64,000 nucleotides of DNA, taken from the NCBI GenBank assembly GCA_902475545.1, contig CABRZP010000009.1, positions 14,765 to 78,764 of the forward strand, given 5' to 3'. Each line of letters starts with the position of its first letter. The stretch's first letter is position 1. The notes below the pieces were generated by a model. It searched no databases, had not been told where the DNA came from, and saw only the letters and a list, made by a program, of their open reading frames with translations. Positions 32,447 to 41,269 of the stretch are shown here, in pieces. The stretch comes from an uncultured bacterium. GTDB lineage: Bacteria; Cyanobacteriota; Vampirovibrionia; Gastranaerophilales; Gastranaerophilaceae. The position numbers and the translations under genes were made by a program.

Positions 32447-33895
32447 ATGAATTTAGATAGCCGTATTGATAGTATTTTGTCGCCTGTAGCGAATAAAATT
32501 TCAGGATTAATCTTTTCTCACGTAACTATTCATGGTGTTCGTGTGGAATTTTTGATTGTTCTATTAATGATTGCGGCTTTGTATTTTACATTTAGAACAA
32601 GCTTTATTGGTCTGTGGGGGTTTAAACACGCAATTAATCTGATTACAAAAAAATATAAACACGATGATACTATTGTGCGAAAAAAACAAGGAGAGGTTTC
32701 ATCTTTTCAAGCTTTAACAGCGACAATTTCAGCATCTGCAGGCATGGGAAATGTTGTTGGTTCGGCACTTGCCGTTTCTGTTGGCGGACCGGGGGTAATT
32801 TTCTGGATGATAATTGCCGGAATTTTCTCAATGGCTTTGAAATTTGCAGAAGTTCTTCTCGGGATAAAATTCAGACAAATTAATAAAGACGGTACATCTT
32901 CCGGTGGTCCGATGTATTACATTATTAATGGTTTAAGAGCTTCGTGGATAAAACCGTTTACTCCGTATTTATCAAAAATCTATGCTGTATGCTGTGTATT
33001 TGCAATGATTGGCGGTTGGAATTTATTCCAAATTAATGCTATTACAACACAGATTACTAATGTTACAGGATTATTTACCGGTCAACGCTGGATTTTTGGG
33101 TTAATTGTTGCTGTGATTACTTATGTCACCGTTATTGGCGGTATTAAATCTATAGGAAAATTCACTTCAAAAGTTACTCCTGTAATGTGTACATTGTATG
33201 TATTTTCAGCATTTATAATATGTTTGTTAAATATTCATCATATACCGCATACTGTTGTCTTAATTATAAAAGAAGCATTTAAACCAACAGCTGTTGCAGG
33301 TGGAATGTTTGCTTGTATGTTATGGGGATTCAGACGTGCAATGTTTGCAAACGAAGCCGGGCTTGGAACTGCTCCAATTGCTTTTTCTGCTGTTAAAACA
33401 AGTAAACCTGTAGCACAAGCATTTATTGCAATGTTACAGCCGTTTGTTGATACTGTAATTGTTGGTGCAGCTACTGCGTTTATAATTGTAGTTACAGGGG
33501 CATATCTTCACACAAACGGTATTGAAGGTATTGAATTAACATCAAAAGCTTTTGCAACTGTATGTCCGTTCTTTCCTATTCTGCTTACTTTTATGGCAAG
33601 TTGTTTTGTATTGTCAACAATGCTTTGCGGCTCTTATTACGGAACAAAAAGTTGGAATTTCTTATTTGGGGAATCTAAATTTACAACAAGAACTTTTCAA
33701 ATAATTTACTGCTTGTTTATCGTAATCGGTTCGGCTATGAACTTAAAAAGTGTTGTAAATTTATCTGATGCTTTTACATTATTTTTAGCTGTTCCGAATT
33801 TGATTGCAGTATTTTTATTATCTGATATAATAATGAAAGAATTAAAGCGATATTGCAGAAAATATGATATCGGATTTTTCAAAAACCAACAATAA
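32447..33895 (+). CDS. agcS: Alanine/glycine:cation symporter (AgcS family)
   Basis: 482 aa from the ATG at 32447; the frame extends five codons upstream, but the -10 lies there. About ten membrane helices are visible. Conserved AgcS sequences include ATISASAGMGNVVGSALA, GGPGVIFWMIIAG, SSGGPMYYI and FANEAGLGTAPIAFSA. It imports alanine or glycine with Na+ across the inner membrane. The uracil-DNA glycosylase gene begins 17 nt downstream. Confidence 0.93.
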   Translation: MNLDSRIDSILSPVANKISGLIFSHVTIHGVRVEFLIVLLMIAALYFTFRTSFIGLWGFKHAINLITKKYKHDDTIVRKKQGEVSSFQALTATISASAGMGNVVGSALAVSVGGPGVIFWMIIAGIFSMALKFAEVLLGIKFRQINKDGTSSGGPMYYIINGLRASWIKPFTPYLSKIYAVCCVFAMIGGWNLFQINAITTQITNVTGLFTGQRWIFGLIVAVITYVTVIGGIKSIGKFTSKVTPVMCTLYVFSAFIICLLNIHHIPHTVVLIIKEAFKPTAVAGGMFACMLWGFRRAMFANEAGLGTAPIAFSAVKTSKPVAQAFIAMLQPFVDTVIVGAATAFIIVVTGAYLHTNGIEGIELTSKAFATVCPFFPILLTFMASCFVLSTMLCGSYYGTKSWNFLFGESKFTTRTFQIIYCLFIVIGSAMNLKSVVNLSDAFTLFLAVPNLIAVFLLSDIIMKELKRYCRKYDIGFFKNQQ

Positions 33896-33912
33896 TGAGG
33901 AGAGAATATTAA

Positions 33913-34560
33913 ATGATTAAAAAAGGTTGTTTGGACATTGTTCAATCAAAATGTGAAAATTGTACAGATTGTATATTAGGTAAAACACGAAAAAACGTAG
34001 TATTTTCAGATGGAAATCCTGAAACTGCAAAAATCGTTTTAATTGGTGAAGCTCCGGGTGAAACAGAAGATGAAACAGGAAAACCTTTTGTTGGCCGAGC
34101 AGGTCAATTGTTAGATAAATTTCTTGAAGAAGCCGGAATTTCAAGACAAGATGATTTGTATATTATAAATACTGTAAAATGCAGACCTCCTGAAAATAGA
34201 GTTCCAACCGATGTTGAAAAAAGTTTGTGTGAAAGATATTTAACTGCACAAATTGATATTATGAATCCGCAAGCAATTATTTTCTGTGGTGCAACAGCGT
34301 TGAAATCTTTCTGGTCAGATAAAAAAGTTCAAATTTCAAAGGTTCGCGGAAATTGGTTCAATGTAACAATTAATGGGAAAGAATACCGTGCAATGGCAAT
34401 ATTCCATCCATCATATTTGTTGAGAAATCACTCAATGGAAGAAGGTTCCCCAAGAAGATTGATGCAGCACGATTTGTCTGTTATCAAATCAGAAATTTTG
34501 GGTGACAGACAGGAGTGTTCCAGGTCTAACCCTTTCCATAAGGAAATGGCTATGGTATAA
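33913..34560 (+). CDS. Uracil-DNA glycosylase, family 4 (4Fe-4S)
   Basis: 215 aa. The four cluster cysteines of the thermostable UDGa type are present at 14, 17, 90 and 106. GEAPGETED (from residue 45) is the uracil-binding motif and FHPSYLLRN the C-terminal catalytic loop. It excises uracil from DNA. AGGAG precedes the ATG and a bidirectional terminator follows. Confidence 0.92.
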   Translation: MIKKGCLDIVQSKCENCTDCILGKTRKNVVFSDGNPETAKIVLIGEAPGETEDETGKPFVGRAGQLLDKFLEEAGISRQDDLYIINTVKCRPPENRVPTDVEKSLCERYLTAQIDIMNPQAIIFCGATALKSFWSDKKVQISKVRGNWFNVTINGKEYRAMAIFHPSYLLRNHSMEEGSPRRLMQHDLSVIKSEILGDRQECSRSNPFHKEMAMV

Positions 34561-34595
34561 CCAAAATCCAAAATTTATTTCATATTCAAGAGAAA

Positions 34596-34628
34596 AAGAT
34601 ACGGCTAAAATTTAGTCGTATCTTTTTA
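34596..34628. terminator. Bidirectional terminator between convergent genes
   Basis: AAGATACGGCTAA pairs with TTAGTCGTATCTT (13 bp, one G-U) around a 3-nt loop, with A-rich and T-rich flanks. It serves the glycosylase gene on one side and the modular gene ending at 34631 on the other. Confidence 0.85.
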
Positions 34629-34630
34629 AT

Positions 34631-35521
34631 TTAGTCTTCAATAAATACATGATTACCGTTGATTGTAACCCATTTCCCGTCTTTAGGATTTGAAGAATAA
34701 TTAGTTTTAGAGTTATGCGGCAAATCTTTTTTATATGGGATCCCAATGCTTTTTACCTGTGCCATAATCTCTTTTTCATATTTAGAATATTCATCAACCG
34801 TCATTTTGTCAATATCTTCTCTTGTGAAAACTTTTTTGTTACCGCTTTCCGGATTTTTATAATTTTCATAGTCAAGTTTAGGGGTTTGATTTTTTATTTG
34901 CCCGTTGCGTAATTGTTCCATTATAACAGCTTCATTTTGTGAAAATTCTTGATTGCTCATTTTGCCAATTTCTTGAGGGGTGAAGATATGCTGATTTTCT
35001 GTAATATTTGCAGCAAAGCCGGTAGGTTGATTTTGAAAATTTAATTTTTTATAATCTTTATATTTTCTATTGTCGTTAGGACTCAATATAAGTTTTCCTG
35101 ATTTCATTCGGGTTATGACTTTTTCGGCGATTATGTCGTTGATTTTTTGAGAAGGTATAGTTGCTAACGGCCCATATTGTTGTATGATTTCTTTTGCGAT
35201 TTCTCTACCCTGTTCATTATTCCAATTATCCATATTGTATTCGCCTTTTGATTGTCCCATTTTTAAGTTCCCTTGAATTTCATGGAAATCTCCAAGTCCT
35301 TTAGCAATATGTTTTCCAGTCCATAAAGTAAGTTGAGCTTGCATAAATGCATGTTTGAATGCATCAGCTTCATTGTTCCAGGTAGCATGATTTCCTGTTC
35401 CCATTTCAAAGTCATATTTTTTTTGATATTTTGTTGTAGCATCAAAGACATAACTGCTATATTTTTTCGGAATATAGTTAAATATATTTATATTATTTTT
35501 AGTATTATTGTTTTGTTTCAT
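34631..35521 (-). CDS. Modular protein: DUF6973-like domain then two EDIxxM repeats
   Basis: 296 aa. Residues about 45-115 (ADAFKHAFMQAQLTL, GLGDFHEIQG, WNNEQGREIAKEI) resemble the helical DUF6973 type of domain found in phage and toxin-like proteins. The C-terminal half carries two copies of a ~30-residue motif: FTPQEIGKMSNQEF...EAVIMEQL and FTREDIDKMTVDEY...EKEIMAQVKSIGIP. There is no signal peptide. The same two modules occur in reverse order in the gene at 38569. Function unknown; an effector or secreted-substrate role is only a guess. Confidence 0.7.
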   Translation of the reverse strand: MKQNNNTKNNINIFNYIPKKYSSYVFDATTKYQKKYDFEMGTGNHATWNNEADAFKHAFMQAQLTLWTGKHIAKGLGDFHEIQGNLKMGQSKGEYNMDNWNNEQGREIAKEIIQQYGPLATIPSQKINDIIAEKVITRMKSGKLILSPNDNRKYKDYKKLNFQNQPTGFAANITENQHIFTPQEIGKMSNQEFSQNEAVIMEQLRNGQIKNQTPKLDYENYKNPESGNKKVFTREDIDKMTVDEYSKYEKEIMAQVKSIGIPYKKDLPHNSKTNYSSNPKDGKWVTINGNHVFIED

Positions 35522-35551
35522 TATTTTATTACCTCGTGTTATTATGATTGT

Positions 35552-35905
35552 ATGAAATTACATCAATATATCTCTTTAAATATTTTCTCTTTTATTACTT
35601 ATTTGATATTAACTTTAATAATATTTGTATTCGTAATTCAAACGAAAATAAATCTGTTATTTATTTCATTGGAAGGTTTTTTTTCAATATATTCCTTTTT
35701 GATGTATTTTTCTTTATTGTTAATATTACTTTTAATAATAGAAAAATTTATCTATAAAAAATATCCAAAGAAAAAATTTCAAATAAAAATCAAAAGTGAA
35801 GATTTAAAAAAAATATATTTATTTTTATTTGTTTTTGGTTTTTATTTAGCTTTATTTAACTTAATTGTATTTATACTTGCTTATATATTTTTAATTAAGT
35901 TATAA
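35552..35905 (+). CDS. Small three-helix membrane protein
   Basis: 117 aa from the ATG at 35552; the longer open frame upstream is the shadow of the opposite gene. Hydrophobic segments at about 9-30, 38-64 and 88-114, with a basic loop KKYPKKKFQIKIK between the last two. No family recognised. It is divergent from the modular gene, with 30 nt between starts. Confidence 0.5.
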   Translation: MKLHQYISLNIFSFITYLILTLIIFVFVIQTKINLLFISLEGFFSIYSFLMYFSLLLILLLIIEKFIYKKYPKKKFQIKIKSEDLKKIYLFLFVFGFYLALFNLIVFILAYIFLIKL

Positions 35906-36000
35906 ATAGTTTAATTTCAGTAATAGGTTATAATTTTCATAAATATCTCCTTATTACTTTAAATGCGTGTATCATAAGTCATAAGGTAGAAATAAGTTTA

Positions 36001-36411
36001 TTATTTTGATAGTTGTTGTAAATATTGTTTTAAACAGAGTGCACGTTGTTTTGTTAATTCATACAAATTACTAATTACAAATGTTGTATGTATGTCTCCA
36101 TCTTTCTTGTAAATAGTACTGTATAAAAAATCTTTTTCTTTTTTATAATAATCTTTCCAAGCTTTTTGAGAATCATTATATGTTTTTAATTCTTCTTTAG
36201 ATAATATCTTTTGTATTTCATCTGAATATCTTATTATTTCTTTGTTCCAAGACTCAATACCATCATATGTGCATTTGTTCATTTCCATAGTCATATAATT
36301 TTTAGATGTGCATTTTTCTAAGGTTTCGTCAATTGCATATATTTCAGCTTGTGCACTTGTTATTGTTAAGGAAAGCAATATTATAATAAAACCAATGCTT
36401 ATTTTTTTCAT
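36001..36411 (-). CDS. LprI-like lysozyme inhibitor domain protein (PF07007 type)
   Basis: 136 aa with a signal peptide (FIIILLSLTITSAQA). The mature part fits the LprI N-terminal/DUF1311 pattern: C...NYMTMEMNKC..., a long helix with SQKAWKDYYKKE, and a terminal cysteine in RALCLKQYLQQL. Members are periplasmic and some inhibit lysozyme. It stands alone on the minus strand. Confidence 0.8.
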   Translation of the reverse strand: MKKISIGFIIILLSLTITSAQAEIYAIDETLEKCTSKNYMTMEMNKCTYDGIESWNKEIIRYSDEIQKILSKEELKTYNDSQKAWKDYYKKEKDFLYSTIYKKDGDIHTTFVISNLYELTKQRALCLKQYLQQLSK

Positions 36412-36546
36412 AAACTTATTCTACCTGAAATTTTTATATTATTCAATTTTTATATAATAATCATTTTTAATCATAGTACTTCTCCTTTTATAATATTTGT
36501 GTTGCAAATTAACTTTCATATTATAAAAGTGTTTTCAAATCTTTAA

Positions 36547-36582
36547 AAGTCCGTATTTATACGTACGTAAAAATACGGATTG
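36547..36582. repeat. Imperfect 36-bp palindrome, copy 1
   Basis: AAGTCCGTATTTATACGT / ACGTAAAAATACGGATTG: same palindrome as at 38470, with three mismatched pairs, and again running into TTGACA (from 36580). It lies in the 36412-36715 gap between the LprI-like gene's promoter side and the TPR gene's 3' end; the rest of that gap is AT-rich without features. Confidence 0.7.
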
Positions 36583-36715
36583 ACAGCTGCATTTCAAACT
36601 ATCAGAAGATTTAGGGCAAAACGTTTTTGTCAAGTTTTATAAAAATTACATAAAATTTGTAAATTTTTTGCTTAACAAATACAATGTTTTAAATTTTATA
36701 TTATTCTGTTTATCC

Positions 36716-38275
36716 CTATTTTACATTTATAGCTTGAACTTGACGCATTTTTGTATTTATTTCATTCATCAAGTTTACATTTTCAGTTTGGCGGGCATAT
36801 TTTTGTGCCTTGGATAAAAGATTGTATGCTTTATTTAAACTGTTAAATTCAACCATGATATCTGCAGCTGCAAGATAATTTTGTGCTGTTTTTGTCGGAG
36901 ATTCTGCTGTTGTATAATTTTTAACTGCTTTTGAATATGATTTCAATGCTTTTTCAGGTTCATCGAATTTTGTATATGCGTTTGCAGTGTTAGAATCTAC
37001 AAAACCTCTTAAGTTGTAATTTTTAGTTTCAGCAGCCAAATCTGAAGCTACTTCGTAATAGTCAAAAGCTTCTTTTTCATACATATCAGTATAAATATTT
37101 CCGATTTTTGTCAGAGATGCAGACTGTGCAGGCAGATTTTCGGCTTCTCCTGCGAAAGAAACTGTGCTTACATAATGGTCAAGTGCCGGTGTAATTTGAT
37201 TTACATCGTCGTAGATTTGTGCCATTGAGTAGTGTGCTTTTGTTTTTACATTTTCATCTGTTGATAATTTTATTGACTGGTTGTAGCTTTTTAATGCTTG
37301 AGCTAAATAGTCGTGATCATCATAAATTTTACCGACTTCATAGTAGATTTTTCCTGAAGTCTCAGTATCATCAATTTCCATTGCTCTGTTTAGGGCTTGT
37401 TCAAATGATTTAATTGCTTTTTCAGGATCGTTAGCATAAGCATATTTTTTCGCTTGAATAAATAGAGATTTTAACTGTTTATCCTGCGGAATTTTAGTAG
37501 AAGCGGTTTGACCTGCAACAGAAATTGGAATTACATTGGAATTTTCCTGTTTTGCAGCTTGTGGAACGGCTTCAGATTGAGATGTTTCGTGAAGTTCTTC
37601 GCTGCGTTTGGTTTGACTGTTAGAACCATCAGGAAATTTTACTAAAAATCTTTCGTTAATGTCATCTTCATTATATTTGAAATCTACTTTTTGTAAGAAT
37701 AAGGTATCAACCCAATTTTCGACAACTTTAGATTCTTTATTTAACGTTTCTGAAATATGTTTGTCTAAAATAGTTGCGGCATTTTTTAAGTTAGATTTAA
37801 CAAGTTTTGTATTAGGATTGTCTTTTCTGACTTGTTTTTCAATAAGTGAAATATATCCGTCAACTTCTTCTTTCAAATCTGCCGGAGTGCCTATTGCGAT
37901 TGCTGTGTTATTAAAATCTTTAAGGATTTGTGCAATATTTATTTTGCTGTCAATCTGATTTTGAGTAGCTGTGTCAGTCTGAACTGGTGTTGCTGCATTA
38001 TGTTGAACGGGAGTATTAACAGATTTGTTAATGTTTACGTTGCTGTAGCCTGTTTGGGCAGGTACGGTAAATTTTTGTTCATAAGCAGGAGTATATGTTG
38101 GCTTTTTCTGTTCTACATATTGTAAACCTTTACTCTGAGAATTTTGGTTTGATTCTTGTTCTCGTTGAGCGTTTGCAGCAGAAGATTTTTCGTCATCGGC
38201 ACGGCGTTTTACCGCAGGGCGATTGTCCTGTTTGACATAAGGTCTTTGGTATATGTTATTTAAGCTTAAACCCAT
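36716..38275 (-). CDS. TPR protein with Gln/Asn-rich N-terminus
   Basis: 519 aa. Residues 1-110 are Gln/Asn/Thr-rich and disordered. Residues about 110-200 are a helical domain (KINIAQILKDFNNTAIAIGT). From about 265 to the end there are six or more TPR units (LKSLFIQAKKYAYANDPEKA, IYYEVGKIYDDHDYLAQALK). No signal or membrane segment. Palindromes lie on both sides of the gene, and its own promoter region overlaps copy 2. Confidence 0.85.
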   Translation of the reverse strand: MGLSLNNIYQRPYVKQDNRPAVKRRADDEKSSAANAQREQESNQNSQSKGLQYVEQKKPTYTPAYEQKFTVPAQTGYSNVNINKSVNTPVQHNAATPVQTDTATQNQIDSKINIAQILKDFNNTAIAIGTPADLKEEVDGYISLIEKQVRKDNPNTKLVKSNLKNAATILDKHISETLNKESKVVENWVDTLFLQKVDFKYNEDDINERFLVKFPDGSNSQTKRSEELHETSQSEAVPQAAKQENSNVIPISVAGQTASTKIPQDKQLKSLFIQAKKYAYANDPEKAIKSFEQALNRAMEIDDTETSGKIYYEVGKIYDDHDYLAQALKSYNQSIKLSTDENVKTKAHYSMAQIYDDVNQITPALDHYVSTVSFAGEAENLPAQSASLTKIGNIYTDMYEKEAFDYYEVASDLAAETKNYNLRGFVDSNTANAYTKFDEPEKALKSYSKAVKNYTTAESPTKTAQNYLAAADIMVEFNSLNKAYNLLSKAQKYARQTENVNLMNEINTKMRQVQAINVK

Positions 38276-38568
38276 ATTCTTCTTATCTGCTCTCCAGTCT
38301 GATATATATTATTATTTTTATCACATTTTTATGATAAAAAATTCATACTTTCGTATGATTTTTACCATGATAAATTTAAGTTTTTTTAGCTAAAAGTCAA
38401 CATGATTTTATATATTTTTGTATTAAAAAAAGAGTTTTTGACACTTATCAAAAGAGCTTTACATTTTGTCAAGTCCGTATTTTTACGTACGTAAAAATAC
38501 GGACTTGTTGAATTTGCAAAATATTTTAAAATAAAAATATGTGTTAATAAAAAGAAAGGAAAATATTT
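38276..38568. promoter_or_regulatory. Divergent control region with a perfect 38-bp palindrome
   Basis: At 38470-38507 lies a perfect 38-bp palindrome whose half is CAAGTCCGTATTTTTACGT. A plus-strand promoter (TTGACA at 38437-38442, 16 nt, TACATT) puts its start point on the palindrome. On the minus strand, the palindrome runs into TTGACA (plus-strand 38467-38472), followed after 17 nt by a weak GATAAG. It could be one operator controlling both divergent genes. Further in are AT-rich hairpins (TTTTTATCA / TGATAAAAA near 38315, TCATAC / GTATGA near 38344). Confidence 0.65.
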
Positions 38569-39291
38569 ATGTCAAATATAAGAGAATTTTTTAATGAAAT
38601 TGCAAATGATAATCGAATTTTTACTCGGGAAGATATTGGGCAAATGTCGGGAGAGGAGTTCCGAACCCATGAAAAAGCAATAGATTACCAATTGAGTAAT
38701 ATTGGTATTCCGAGAAATGCAGATATTGCAGCTTCTGATGATGTTGTGTATGTTCATGCGTATAAAAGAGCAGATGGTACAGAAGTAAAAGCTCATTATA
38801 GGTCAAAGTCAGGTGGGGTATTAACCGGAGCTGCAGCAAATTTAAAACCAATAGATAAAGAGTTTAACAAACCACTAAATATCTATATTAATAATTTTGA
38901 AACAGCGATACCAAATTTTAAAAATTATGCATATTATAATAATTTAAATAAAAAACTGGAAAAGGAGGTAGGAGATTTTTTAAGGGCAAAAACGCTTTTC
39001 CCTAAAAGGTATTCAAATGATATAAGACATCAATATGTAAGTGCTATTTATGCAAGGAATTTAGGACAAAAACATGCAAAAAAACTTGGTGATTTAAATG
39101 AAATATTACATTTTAGTAATACAGGAAGTGGTGCTTATGATACAGCCTTAGATCAATTAAATAATGAAATTGGCAGAAATTATGCAAAAAAATATCCAAA
39201 TATTTCAAGAGTTAAATTGTTAGAAGTTCTTTTAAATGATTTTGAAAAAAATTCTACATATACAGAAAATATTCTTAATAAAAATTTGTAA
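38569..39291 (+). CDS. Modular protein: EDIxxM motif, HAYxRADGTEVKAHYRS segment, DUF6973-like domain
   Basis: 240 aa. The N-terminus (IFTREDIGQMSGEEFRTHEK ... IGIP) is the same motif found twice at the C-terminus of the 34631 gene. Then comes YVHAYKRADGTEVKAHYRSK, a segment I associate with phage or secreted modular proteins. The C-terminal domain (DIRHQYVSAIYARNLG, KKLGDLNEIL, QLNNEIGRNYAKK) parallels the DUF6973-like domain of that protein. AAAGGA precedes the ATG. Function unknown. Confidence 0.72.
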   Translation: MSNIREFFNEIANDNRIFTREDIGQMSGEEFRTHEKAIDYQLSNIGIPRNADIAASDDVVYVHAYKRADGTEVKAHYRSKSGGVLTGAAANLKPIDKEFNKPLNIYINNFETAIPNFKNYAYYNNLNKKLEKEVGDFLRAKTLFPKRYSNDIRHQYVSAIYARNLGQKHAKKLGDLNEILHFSNTGSGAYDTALDQLNNEIGRNYAKKYPNISRVKLLEVLLNDFEKNSTYTENILNKNL

Positions 39292-39295
39292 ATAT

Positions 39296-39571
39296 CTACT
39301 TCCTAATATATATCATAACTACAGTAATAATAATAATAAATAATGGGTCTGATATATTTGATATTATGCGAATAATATCTGTTATCCAATTATATCCTAT
39401 TTGATCAGTTAAACTGCAATAAGCATTGAAAACAATATTACTAAATATTTCTGCAATAATAAGATTTATAATATAAAATGCCACACTACAGAAAATTTTA
39501 TATATAAACTTGGTATTTAAAAATGAAAAAAGTAGTATTGCAGGAATTATTGCAAAAATAAATATAATCAT
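39296..39571 (-). CDS. Small hydrophobic membrane protein
   Basis: 91 aa, very hydrophobic, with three likely membrane helices (about 2-17, 24-48 and 68-88). No family recognised. Its stop lies 4 nt from the convergent modular gene's stop. The Shine-Dalgarno is weak (AAAGAA), so coding status rests mainly on the coherent hydrophobic pattern. Confidence 0.45.
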   Translation of the reverse strand: MIIFIFAIIPAILLFSFLNTKFIYKIFCSVAFYIINLIIAEIFSNIVFNAYCSLTDQIGYNWITDIIRIISNISDPLFIIIITVVMIYIRK

Positions 39572-39777
39572 TTCTTTATTATAGACTAATTTTAATAAAA
39601 TACAAATTACTATTAGCTCACTGTATATATAAAAATATTCTAAACAGATTGCAAGTTAGTTCAATACGGTTATTTATTTTTTAATTTGGAAAATATATTT
39701 TAACAAATGTAAACAATTTGACAAAACATCATGACAAATTATTTCCATTAATCTATCATCAATGTATTGGAGGAAGA

Positions 39778-40281
39778 ATGTTAGAACAAACTATGCAAAA
39801 ACAATCTACTTTTGATGTAACTTCCAAAAGTGTATTTTCAAATTCTAATGATACTTTTACTTCTCGTTCTTTTGCGGCATTATTAGCGAAGAATAATGTG
39901 CCGGCTTCACATAAAAGAATTGCAGATAATTACCTGATTATTAAAAAAGTTTTTAAGTTTCAGGCATGTCTGAGCCGAATCTCCAATGTAGAAAAATCAT
40001 TATTAGAAAAATATGATTTTAATGTGTTAGAATTCACTACAATGAAACAAATGTATGATGAATTAGCACTTTTGCAAAAATGGTCAGTTTCTGAAGATGT
40101 TTCTTTGAGAAACGATTCTGATAATATACTTTTAATTAGGGTTAAAGAATTAAAATACTTAGAAGCAAGTAGATACGCTTCTGTTTCCAACGAAATTTAT
40201 AATGGATATAAAGCTTTGGAACAATATCTAAAAGAAATCAGTAAATTCCAAACAATTGAAACCCTGAGAACATTAAATTAA
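39778..40281 (+). CDS. Hypothetical helical protein
   Basis: 167 aa from the ATG at 39778, preceded by GGAGGA; the upstream TTG in the same frame is less likely. Mostly alpha-helical, no recognised domain, no signal. Its 3' end overlaps the 3' end of era by 4 nt (convergent). Confidence 0.62.
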   Translation: MLEQTMQKQSTFDVTSKSVFSNSNDTFTSRSFAALLAKNNVPASHKRIADNYLIIKKVFKFQACLSRISNVEKSLLEKYDFNVLEFTTMKQMYDELALLQKWSVSEDVSLRNDSDNILLIRVKELKYLEASRYASVSNEIYNGYKALEQYLKEISKFQTIETLRTLN

Positions 40282-41168
40282 TTCTCTTGTTGATAACCAA
40301 AGTTTTTTAGAACTTTATCTTTTTTACGCCAATCTTTTTCAACTTTTACTTCAAGTTGAAGATAAACTTTTTTCTCAACAATTTTTTCTAATTCAAGACG
40401 AGCTTCTGTGCCGATTTTTTTAAGAAGGTTGCCGCCTTTACCAATCAAAATACCTTTTTGACTTTTTTGTTCGCAATAAATTGTGGCATATATTTTGTCA
40501 ATTTCTTCCTGTTCCATATAATTTGTTACTTTTACTGCAACTGAATGCGGAATTTCATCAGAAGTATTTAACAATATTTTTTCTCGAATAACTTCTTCTG
40601 TTACGTCTCGCATTGTTTCTTCTGTGACAATATCTTCGGGATAAAGCGGTTCTCCTTCAGGCATTTTTTTATAAATGTTTTTTATCAAAGTATCAATATT
40701 TCTTCCTGTTTTTGCTGAAATTTTTACTACAGGAAGATTTTCATTAAATAAAGTTTTGTATGATAAAAGATTTTCTTCAATTTTTTCAGGTTTTTTAACT
40801 TTATCAACTTTGTTCATTACAATAATTATAGGAATTTTTGTTTGCAATAGGTTTTGAGCAATCCATTTATCGCCTTTGCCGGCAGGATCAGAGCCGTCAA
40901 CAAGAAATAATATTACGTCAGCATCAGGAACAGCAATTTTAGCCTCATCTAATAAAAATTCACCAAGTTTGTTTAAAGGTTTATGCACCCCCGGAGTGTC
41001 AACAAATACAATTTGACCTTCTTCTGTTGTGTAAATACCTTTAATTCGTTTTCTGGTAGTTTGAGCCTTATCAGTAGTTATAACAATTTTTTGACCTAAA
41101 ATTTGGTTCAAAAGAGTTGATTTTCCTACATTAGGGCGTCCTATTATTGCAACAAATCCGCTTTTCAT
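40278..41168 (-). CDS. era: GTPase Era
   Basis: Ribosome-assembly GTPase that binds the 16S rRNA 3' end. 296 aa, full length. G1 GRPNVGKST, G3 DTPGVHKP and G4 NKVD are present, with a C-terminal KH domain including GILIGKGGNLLKKIGTEAR. Cytosolic. It stands alone on the minus strand, divergent from the AMIN-domain gene. Confidence 0.97.
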   Translation of the reverse strand: MKSGFVAIIGRPNVGKSTLLNQILGQKIVITTDKAQTTRKRIKGIYTTEEGQIVFVDTPGVHKPLNKLGEFLLDEAKIAVPDADVILFLVDGSDPAGKGDKWIAQNLLQTKIPIIIVMNKVDKVKKPEKIEENLLSYKTLFNENLPVVKISAKTGRNIDTLIKNIYKKMPEGEPLYPEDIVTEETMRDVTEEVIREKILLNTSDEIPHSVAVKVTNYMEQEEIDKIYATIYCEQKSQKGILIGKGGNLLKKIGTEARLELEKIVEKKVYLQLEVKVEKDWRKKDKVLKNFGYQQEN

Positions 41169-41269
41169 AAAGTTATTGTAACATAAATCATGATTTTTTT
41201 TAAGAAACTAGCAATTTTTTTTACTATCGGGTATTATATAAGTGGTAGTGTAATTGTAGATTAGTGAAA

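Noticed and set aside
35333..35551. N-terminal extension of the small membrane protein at 35552
   Set aside because: The extra 73 codons are the complement of the modular gene's coding sequence; the first unencumbered ATG is at 35552.
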